From contig SKLB01000293.1 of the NCBI GenBank assembly GCA_007123465.1, forward strand, positions 1-7,347: DNA of 7,347 bases, given 5' to 3'. The notes under the pieces were generated by a model that did no database searches, was not told the DNA's origin, and saw only the letters and a list, made by a program, of their open reading frames with translations. Position 1 is the stretch's first letter, and the number at the start of each line of letters is the position of its first letter. This DNA is from Spirochaetales bacterium. GTDB lineage: Bacteria > Spirochaetota > Spirochaetia > DSM-27196 > PWMO01. Both the position numbers and the translations under genes were made by a program. Positions 1 through 5,376 of the stretch are shown one piece after another.

Positions 1-182
1 GCCAGGCCAAGCGCGATTCGATGCTCTCGATCACCCCTTCTGACCTTCTTCATGCCGCCGAACGGCTGTTACAGAGCGAAGAATCGGCAGCGGTGGTGGT
101 AATGGGTGGCCGCCACGCGGTTGGCGAAGCGGCCGCCGAGTTGCCCGAATTGATGCTCAGCATGGTAGAGGTCCCGCTGTAG
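1..182 (+). CDS. C-terminal end of a possible M16-family (insulinase/PreP-like) peptidase, 5' truncated
   Basis: An open frame runs from the left edge (first full codon at base 3) to a TAG at 180-182 and gives 59 residues. The fragment contains SITPSDLLHAAERLL, then a short beta segment AAVVVMGG, then a helical tail ending in VEVPL. This order (a 'T-P-x-D-hydrophobic' helix start, an alanine-rich helix, a VVV-type strand, a closing helix) resembles the extreme C terminus of M16 metallopeptidases such as presequence protease. The catalytic HxxEH region would lie far upstream and is not visible, so the family call rests on a weak C-terminal pattern only. It is co-directional with the following gene, 73 bases away. 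That a gene ends here is much more certain than which gene it is. Confidence 0.5.
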   Translation, partial: QAKRDSMLSITPSDLLHAAERLLQSEESAAVVVMGGRHAVGEAAAELPELMLSMVEVPL

Positions 183-243
183 CGTTGTGCGGGCGGGTAA
201 CGGCTTGTGCTTTGTGGCGCAACGCATTAGAGTAATCGGCAGC

Positions 244-252
244 GGAGGAAGG
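244..252 (+). promoter_or_regulatory. Shine-Dalgarno site for the exported protein at 256
   Basis: GGAGGAAGG lies just before the ATG at 256. It decides the start: the frame is open further upstream to a GTG at 187, but that codon has no ribosome binding site and would put 23 residues ahead of an otherwise perfect signal peptide. Confidence 0.7.
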
Positions 253-255
253 CAG

Positions 256-693
256 ATGAAAAAGCTCGCTCTGGGTATGGTTGTTCTTGCAATGCTGATT
301 CCATCGGCGGCTGTGAACGCCGAGGACGACCCCAAACTCTACGCTCTGGGTATGGTAAGCGCTTCCAATCTCTACTTCTCCTACCTGGTGCTGGGTACCG
401 TGGCCGACGGCTACGCGTCGGGCGGCTACGGTGCCGATATGGCAACCAATCTCACCGAGGAGGCTATCGCGCTGACCCGCAGTTCGATCGAAGCGCTGGA
501 GTTGTTGATCGCTAATTCGGCAATTGCCGGTGAGGATCTGGCGGTGGTTGAAGGCTTGATTGAGACTCACGAGCTCTTGCTGGGACAGGCAAACGGCTTG
601 CTGACCTACATCGACGATCCCGAACAGACCGATGAATTCCTGCGCTATCGCGATCGCGCCTGGCAGAACATCTCCCAGATGTTGCGTTTCTGA
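256..693 (+). CDS. Exported helical protein of unknown function (145 aa)
   Basis: I do not recognise this family. Residues 1-22 form a typical Sec signal peptide: MKK, a hydrophobic core (LALGMVVLAMLIP), then AVNA with likely signal peptidase I cleavage before EDD. There is no cysteine at the cleavage point, so it is not a lipoprotein. The mature part is about 123 residues, acidic, and looks mostly helical: a Tyr/Gly/Ser-rich stretch at about 29-60 (YALGMVSASNLYFSYLVLG), then amphipathic helices at about 65-90, 95-120 and 125-145. A small periplasmic helical bundle is a reasonable picture. It has no recognisable catalytic motif and no cysteine in the mature chain. The ATG is chosen because of the strong upstream ribosome site. 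The next gene, also exported, begins 38 bases after the stop, so the two probably share a transcript. Confidence 0.85.
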   Translation: MKKLALGMVVLAMLIPSAAVNAEDDPKLYALGMVSASNLYFSYLVLGTVADGYASGGYGADMATNLTEEAIALTRSSIEALELLIANSAIAGEDLAVVEGLIETHELLLGQANGLLTYIDDPEQTDEFLRYRDRAWQNISQMLRF

Positions 694-718
694 GCGCGCG
701 CTGCGCTACAATTGAGCT

Positions 719-725
719 GAGGAGG
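719..725 (+). promoter_or_regulatory. Shine-Dalgarno site for the barrel gene at 732
   Basis: GAGGAGG sits 6 bases before the ATG at 732. It supports this ATG, which also opens a clean signal peptide. A possible promoter -10 (TACAAT) lies just upstream at 707-712 but has no good -35 partner. Confidence 0.65.
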
Positions 726-731
726 CTGAAG

Positions 732-1184
732 ATGAAGAAGACCGTTATTGCGGTACTGCTTGCACTGGTTCTTCTATCCCCGGCGGTCTTTGCCGACGGC
801 GGTCCGTTTGGTCTGGGGATTATTCTCGGTGAACCCACCGGTATCTCGGCCAAGCTATGGCTGGGTGACACCCACGCGCTGGATGCCGCGGTGGCGTGGT
901 CCTTCCAGGATGAGGGATCGTTCTACTTCCACGGCAGCTATTTATTTCACATGATGGATCTGATCAGCGTGGAGCAGGGCTCACTGCCGCTCTACATCGG
1001 GATTGGAGGCAAGATCAGCCTGCGCGATGAGCCGCACGTCGGCATACGAGTGCCGGTGGGGTTGGCCTATATCTTTCCAACCGCCCCGGTTGATGTATTC
1101 CTGGAGATTGCTCCCGGGATCGGGCTGATTCCATCTACCAGCCCCGATTGGGGCGCCGGCCTTGGCGTACGCTACTTCTTCTGA
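732..1184 (+). CDS. Small outer-membrane beta-barrel protein, DUF3996/BAPKO_0422-like
   Basis: This 150-residue protein has a signal peptide (MKKTVIAVLLALVLLSPAVFA, cleavage after residue 21). The mature part is about 129 residues of alternating hydrophobic and polar residues, as in an eight-stranded outer-membrane barrel. Recognisable segments are FGLGIILGEPTGISAKLW near the start, AWSF and YFHGSYLFH in the middle, LPLYIGIGGKI, GIRVPVGLAYIF, DVFLEIAPGIGL, and a final strand GAGLGVRYFF. The terminal aromatic residue fits the signal recognised by the BAM machinery. The glycine-rich 'GEPTGIS-K-W' opening and 'IGIGG' centre are what I associate with the DUF3996 family, named after a Borrelia protein and found widely in Gram-negative bacteria. 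No enzymatic role is known to me; it may be a small structural or porin-like barrel. The cyclase gene starts 4 bases after its stop. Confidence 0.82.
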   Translation: MKKTVIAVLLALVLLSPAVFADGGPFGLGIILGEPTGISAKLWLGDTHALDAAVAWSFQDEGSFYFHGSYLFHMMDLISVEQGSLPLYIGIGGKISLRDEPHVGIRVPVGLAYIFPTAPVDVFLEIAPGIGLIPSTSPDWGAGLGVRYFF

Positions 1185-1188
1185 GACT

Positions 1189-2742
1189 ATGTCCGGCGAG
1201 CTGTTGCGCGTCAGCGCACTGCTCAGCCGGGAGTTCAGCGCCCCGGCGCTGGTTTCGGTACTGGTGGAACAGTCGGTCGACATCACCGCCGCCGACGTGG
1301 GTGCTGTCTATCTCTACCTTGTTCCTGCACAAAGCTCGTCTCCACTGGGGCTGGCGGCCCGCCGCGGCCGCGCGCATCTACCCAAGCGGCTGGCGCACGA
1401 CGCGGAGTCGGTGGCGTTTGTGGCCGAATGTGGCGAATCGGTGGTACTGCACGGCCGTGGGCGCGGTTTCTTCCACGATGCGCTGCTGTACGAGACTATG
1501 CACAGCGCCATGGTGGTCCCGCTGGATACGCCCAAAGCACAGCTGGGCGTGCTGATCCTGAACTCGGTCTATCCCGATTTTTTCAACCGCGATCGATTCC
1601 AGTTTGTCGAAAGCTTTGCCGGGCTTGCCGCGGGAATGCTGCACAACTGCGAGCTCTTTGACGAGTTGCGCGATCAACTGCGCCGCGTCGAAGCGCTCGA
1701 ACGCTACCAGGACAGCGTCTTCTCCTCGATGACCAACCTGCTGCTGACCATCGATGATGACGGAAAGCTGCACTATTTCAACCGCGTGGCCGCCGAGCGC
1801 CTGGGACTCAGTGATCAGGACATCGGTACCAGCTTCGGGACGCTGTTTCAGGCCAGGCTCGACAGGCGAATTCTCAACGCGATTGAGCGCTCCGAGAAGA
1901 GCGGCGAAGAGGTTCTGGGGATCGAGGGGATTCTCAAACGTTCCAACGGCAGTCTCGATTTTTCGCTCAACGTATCGCCGCTACGAGGCAAGCGGGGCCG
2001 ACACGAAGGGCTCACGCTGCTGTTTACCGACCAGACCGCCGAACGCGAGCTCAAGAGCCAGGTCTCGGTGGTCAAGGAAGAGCGCCGCGTGGTCAAGGAC
2101 ATGTTTGCGCGCTATCTGTCCAACGAACTGGTCGACACCATCATGCAGAGTCCTGAACTGGTGCGCCCCGGTGGCGACAAGAAACAGGCAACCATCTTCT
2201 TTGCCGATATTCGCGGCTACACCTCTTTTTCTGAGACCCGGGAGCCCGAGTACATCATCGAAGTGCTTAATGAATATTTCACCGAAGCGGTTGAAATTAT
2301 CGTCAACTACCGCGGCTACATCGATAAGTTCATCGGTGACGCAATCATGGCTGTCTGGGGCGTACCGCTGGTCTCGGAAGCCGAAGATGCGGTTAACGCC
2401 GTCTCGTGTGCGGTCGAGATCCAGGAACGCGTCCGCGCTCGTGACCGGAGTTTCTTCCGCGGTCCGGCATCAAATCTCAAGGTCGGTATCGGATTGCACA
2501 CCGGGCAACTGGTGGCCGGCAATCTCGGCAGCAGCCGCCGCATGGACTACTCGGTGATCGGCGACACGGTTAACGTCGCGGCACGCCTCGAAGGCGTTGC
2601 CGGCGCCGGCGATGTGGTCATAACCGAGGATACGCGTGACCTGATTGGTGATCGGTTCAAGCTTCAGCAGCTCAAGCCGGTCAAAGTTAAAGGCAAAGCT
2701 GAACCGATTCACGTTTTTCGTGTTCTGCGAATGCTGCGATAG
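1189..2742 (+). CDS. GAF-PAS class III adenylate/guanylate cyclase
   Basis: This 517-residue protein should convert ATP to cAMP in the cytoplasm. It has no signal peptide or membrane helix. Domains in order: GAF at about 5-155 (ending FVESFAGLAAGMLHN), PAS at about 170-285 (TIDDDGKLHYFNRVAAERLG), a signalling helix at about 284-312 (KDMFARYLSNELVD), and the cyclase domain at about 330-512. Both metal-binding aspartates are present, D340 in FFADIRGYTSF and D384 in KFIGDAIMAVWG. The adenine-selecting lysine is K380, and the transition-state pair is N462 and R466 in GDTVNVAARLE. The second purine-selecting position is S455 instead of the aspartate of class IIIa enzymes, closer to the Thr/Ser of class IIIb. 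ATP is favoured by K380 but substrate is not proven. The ATG at 1189 follows the barrel stop by 4 bases with only a weak ribosome site, suggesting translational coupling. A TTG at 1162 would add 9 residues and overlap the barrel gene; I consider it less likely. Confidence 0.93.
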   Translation: MSGELLRVSALLSREFSAPALVSVLVEQSVDITAADVGAVYLYLVPAQSSSPLGLAARRGRAHLPKRLAHDAESVAFVAECGESVVLHGRGRGFFHDALLYETMHSAMVVPLDTPKAQLGVLILNSVYPDFFNRDRFQFVESFAGLAAGMLHNCELFDELRDQLRRVEALERYQDSVFSSMTNLLLTIDDDGKLHYFNRVAAERLGLSDQDIGTSFGTLFQARLDRRILNAIERSEKSGEEVLGIEGILKRSNGSLDFSLNVSPLRGKRGRHEGLTLLFTDQTAERELKSQVSVVKEERRVVKDMFARYLSNELVDTIMQSPELVRPGGDKKQATIFFADIRGYTSFSETREPEYIIEVLNEYFTEAVEIIVNYRGYIDKFIGDAIMAVWGVPLVSEAEDAVNAVSCAVEIQERVRARDRSFFRGPASNLKVGIGLHTGQLVAGNLGSSRRMDYSVIGDTVNVAARLEGVAGAGDVVITEDTRDLIGDRFKLQQLKPVKVKGKAEPIHVFRVLRMLR

Positions 2743-2772
2743 CCTCAGGCGGGAACTAGGACTATCGCCATC

Positions 2773-2780
2773 AAGGAGAA
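2773..2780 (+). promoter_or_regulatory. Shine-Dalgarno site supporting a GTG start at 2787
   Basis: AAGGAGAA lies with its AAGGAG core 8 bases before GTG at 2787. It justifies the non-ATG start of the HEAT-repeat gene, which begins directly with a short leader and a membrane helix. Confidence 0.65.
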
Positions 2781-2786
2781 GTTAGC

Positions 2787-5360
2787 GTGCAGCAAGTCAT
2801 AGATTATGCGTTGGGTGTTCCGCCATTGGTGCTGGCTGCCTCTGGTGTAGCAGCGGCGGCTCTGGTTGGCGTGCTGATCTGGCACGCCGTGCTGCGCGCG
2901 CTGTTGCGTAGAAATCTCGAGGCGGTTCTGGCAGCGCCCGAGCTGGCCGAGGGGCGCATTCGCGCCCGCTATCGCAGCGCCACGCTGCTGTTGCATTCGG
3001 CATTGATCGAGAAGATCGCGCGGCAGCAGGACCGCCGCATTGTAGCGCTCAGCGGTATCGACACGCTGTGGATTGAACGTCTGGCGCGACGGCGCAGTGC
3101 GCGCGATGCGGCACGCGTGATGGAGTTTGCCGCTGAAAAAGGTATGTTCACCTGTTTTGTTGCCGCACTTGAGCGTCGGCAGATTGCCCATATGCTGCAA
3201 CGCTGGATCAGTACCAGCGAGGACTTTCTGCCGCTGCGGCGTGTGGCGCTGTCAGGACGTGGCGAGCAGTTTGACGGCGCGGCGGCGTATCGGTTCTTCT
3301 CAGAGCGGATAGACGAGATTCGCGAAATGGTTGGTGATCCGGAATGGCCGGTGCGCTACTTTGCAACCAAAATGATCCTGAACGACGCCGATGAGCGTTC
3401 TGAGCGCATGCTCTGGAGCTGTTTTGCCGATGCGCACCGGCAGGTGCGCCTTACCGTGGCCGCCGGGTTCCGCCCCACAGACCGCGACGCGCTCTACGAA
3501 AAGCTGTACGACCTCTACCTGCACGATCCGGTCTTTGATGTGCGTCATCAGGCGCGTACGCGCATTGGTTCCGAATTCTCCGACCGGTTCCGCATCGACG
3601 CCAAGAGACTGTCTGAGGTTGAGGCGTTTCACGTGCTCGAATTACTGCAGCCCGGTTCTACCGAGGACGAGGCCGTGGCGTTTCGCTATCTGGCGCAGAA
3701 GAATCTGGAGCTGAGGTTGCCGGCGGCGCACTACCTGCAGCACAGTGGAGCATTGGTGCGTATCTTCCGTCGCGCCAATCCGGGCGATCAGGTAGACTTT
3801 GATCGTACTGAACGCCTGTTGCGTAACGCGTGTGAGGTTAATATTGCCGGCTTCCTGGACTCGGTCAACGCCGAGAATCCGGGGTCGCTGCTGCTGGCGG
3901 CCCGTATTCTGACCGCGGTCGGCAGTTCGCGCCAGGTCCGGCCGGTGGCTGAGCGAATCCTTGCCCTGCCGCCCGGCGAGGCTCTGCAGCAGGAGATGTA
4001 CCAGACGGCACTGGAAGCGATTCAGGCGCGCGGCGTGGAAGACAGCTTTCAGCTGCTGCAGCGCGAACTGCTGCGGTGGCGGTATGACGAGCAGCGCGCC
4101 GGCCTGATCCTGGCCCGAATCCCGCTGCGCGCCGAGGCGGTGCTGGTGCCGACACTGCTGGCGCTGCTGCGTGACCCGCAGTCCGCCGCGCGCGATGCGC
4201 TTGAAAAAGCAGTAGCCTTGATGCCCACCACGGCCACACTGCCGGCGCTGCTTCAGATCATTCGTGAAGGCAGCACGCAGCACCCGCACAACGTGCGCAT
4301 GAGCGCGTTGAAAATTATCGGCAGGCTGAAACTTCCGTTTTGCCTGCAGTTCCTGCTCGAAAACCTCGCAACGCTGAATTCCCAGGATGCGCGCGAGTTC
4401 ATCGGAGAGCTGGTTTCGTTTGCCGGTAAGGCCTTTGACGAGCGCGCCGCGCAGTTGCTGGAAGCAGCGGATGCCTCTACCCGGGCTGCGCTGATTCTCA
4501 GTCTGCCGGCTACCGCTAACCGCGATTACCTCAAAGCGATTCGCGAAGCGATCGGAGACGCCGATCCCGACGTGCGCGTAGCAGCTGTATGGGCGCTGCA
4601 GCTGTACGGCGACACCCGTTCACTCAATCAGGCGCACGATCTGCTGCGTGACCCGGTGGAGCGCGTGCGTCGCGAAGCTGCAACCGTGTTGGGCCGCTAC
4701 GGAACGCCATCGGTGCTGGAGAAACTGCGGGCGCTGCTGAGCGATGAGAACGAGGTTAACTCGGTCAAACGGTCGGCAATAGAGGGGCTCGGCGCCTCTG
4801 AGCAGGCCAGGTCAATAACGGTGCTGGTGGAGATACTAGCCGCCGGGGACCACTGGGATCAAGCGATTATCGAAGCGCTGGCGCGCAAGTGCAGCACCAG
4901 ACAGGTCGAGGCGCTTATGGAGCAGATCAAGGACGCCGAACCGCGGGTTCGCAGCAAGCTGTCGCGTGTGTTCCGAATGATGGGCGCTCCCGGCGAGTCG
5001 GCAATGGTTGATCTGCTGCAACAGGACATTGCCTCGCTGCGGCCGCACGTGACAGCGGTGCTCGAAGAGCTCGGGTTTGTAGAGGCTGCTATCCGCAAGC
5101 TAGCGCACCGTGATCCGGCGCAGCGCCGTGACGCGGCACGCACGCTTTCGATTATCGCAAGCAAAGCTGCCTTCCGCGGCATTGTGGTTGCGGCGCGCGA
5201 CCCCGATCCGGAAGTGCGGGTACTTGTGACGCGTGCAATTGATAAGCTCTCTACCAAGGCCGGCAAGCAGATCCTGGAGGATCTTCAGAACGACCCGGAC
5301 CGCCGTGTGCGCAAGTATACCCTGTGGGCCATGGAGCGCCAGCGCACCAACTCGCTCTGA
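2787..5360 (+). CDS. Membrane-anchored HEAT-repeat protein (857 aa)
   Basis: The start is a GTG with a good ribosome site. Residues about 11-33 (VPPLVLAASGVAAAALVGVL) form one transmembrane helix. The segment after it is strongly basic (HAVLRALLRRN), which by the positive-inside rule places the rest in the cytoplasm. The remaining 820 residues are nearly all helical. HEAT-like repeats are marked by a 'D-P/A-x-x-x-V-R' turn motif: DPEWPVR at 184, DAHRQVR at 215, DPVFDVR at 247, DPDVR at 593, DPVERVR at 622, DAEPRVR at 716, DPDPEVR at 805 and DPDRRVR at 836. Adjacent motifs are about 29-32 residues apart, the usual HEAT period. The middle (about 260-450) is also helical but more divergent. No catalytic motif is visible. 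HEAT solenoids normally bind proteins, so a scaffold role at the inner membrane is the likely function; the partner is unknown. It follows the cyclase by 44 bases with no visible terminator, so co-expression is likely. Confidence 0.88.
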   Translation: MQQVIDYALGVPPLVLAASGVAAAALVGVLIWHAVLRALLRRNLEAVLAAPELAEGRIRARYRSATLLLHSALIEKIARQQDRRIVALSGIDTLWIERLARRRSARDAARVMEFAAEKGMFTCFVAALERRQIAHMLQRWISTSEDFLPLRRVALSGRGEQFDGAAAYRFFSERIDEIREMVGDPEWPVRYFATKMILNDADERSERMLWSCFADAHRQVRLTVAAGFRPTDRDALYEKLYDLYLHDPVFDVRHQARTRIGSEFSDRFRIDAKRLSEVEAFHVLELLQPGSTEDEAVAFRYLAQKNLELRLPAAHYLQHSGALVRIFRRANPGDQVDFDRTERLLRNACEVNIAGFLDSVNAENPGSLLLAARILTAVGSSRQVRPVAERILALPPGEALQQEMYQTALEAIQARGVEDSFQLLQRELLRWRYDEQRAGLILARIPLRAEAVLVPTLLALLRDPQSAARDALEKAVALMPTTATLPALLQIIREGSTQHPHNVRMSALKIIGRLKLPFCLQFLLENLATLNSQDAREFIGELVSFAGKAFDERAAQLLEAADASTRAALILSLPATANRDYLKAIREAIGDADPDVRVAAVWALQLYGDTRSLNQAHDLLRDPVERVRREAATVLGRYGTPSVLEKLRALLSDENEVNSVKRSAIEGLGASEQARSITVLVEILAAGDHWDQAIIEALARKCSTRQVEALMEQIKDAEPRVRSKLSRVFRMMGAPGESAMVDLLQQDIASLRPHVTAVLEELGFVEAAIRKLAHRDPAQRRDAARTLSIIASKAAFRGIVVAARDPDPEVRVLVTRAIDKLSTKAGKQILEDLQNDPDRRVRKYTLWAMERQRTNSL

Positions 5361-5376
5361 ATCGGCGATGCTCGCG

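Noticed and set aside
205..233. Possible sigma70-like promoter TTGTGC - 17 bases - TAGAGT before the exported protein at 256
   Set aside because: Spacing is ideal and the position is sensible, but the -35 matches only 3 of 6 and the -10 only 4 of 6 bases. In a GC-rich genome of unknown promoter type this is too weak to annotate.
693..707. GC-rich hairpin AGCGC...GCGCT just after the stop at 693, as a terminator
   Set aside because: The stem is only 5 pairs and no T-tract follows. The GCGCGC run makes such matches likely by chance.
682..712. Possible promoter TTGCGT - 19 bases - TACAAT before the barrel gene
   Set aside because: The -10 matches 5 of 6, but the spacing is long and the -35 overlaps the end of the upstream gene with a poor match. 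Co-transcription explains the layout equally well.
1754..2557. 267-codon forward open frame inside the cyclase gene
   Set aside because: It is a +1 frame shadow of the cyclase. The translation is Ser/Arg/Pro-rich without domains, while the cyclase frame has clear catalytic motifs.
3642..4289. 215-codon minus-strand open frame opposite the HEAT gene
   Set aside because: Its Arg/Gln-rich, low-complexity translation is typical of antisense frames in GC-rich DNA, and it has no ribosome site or domain.
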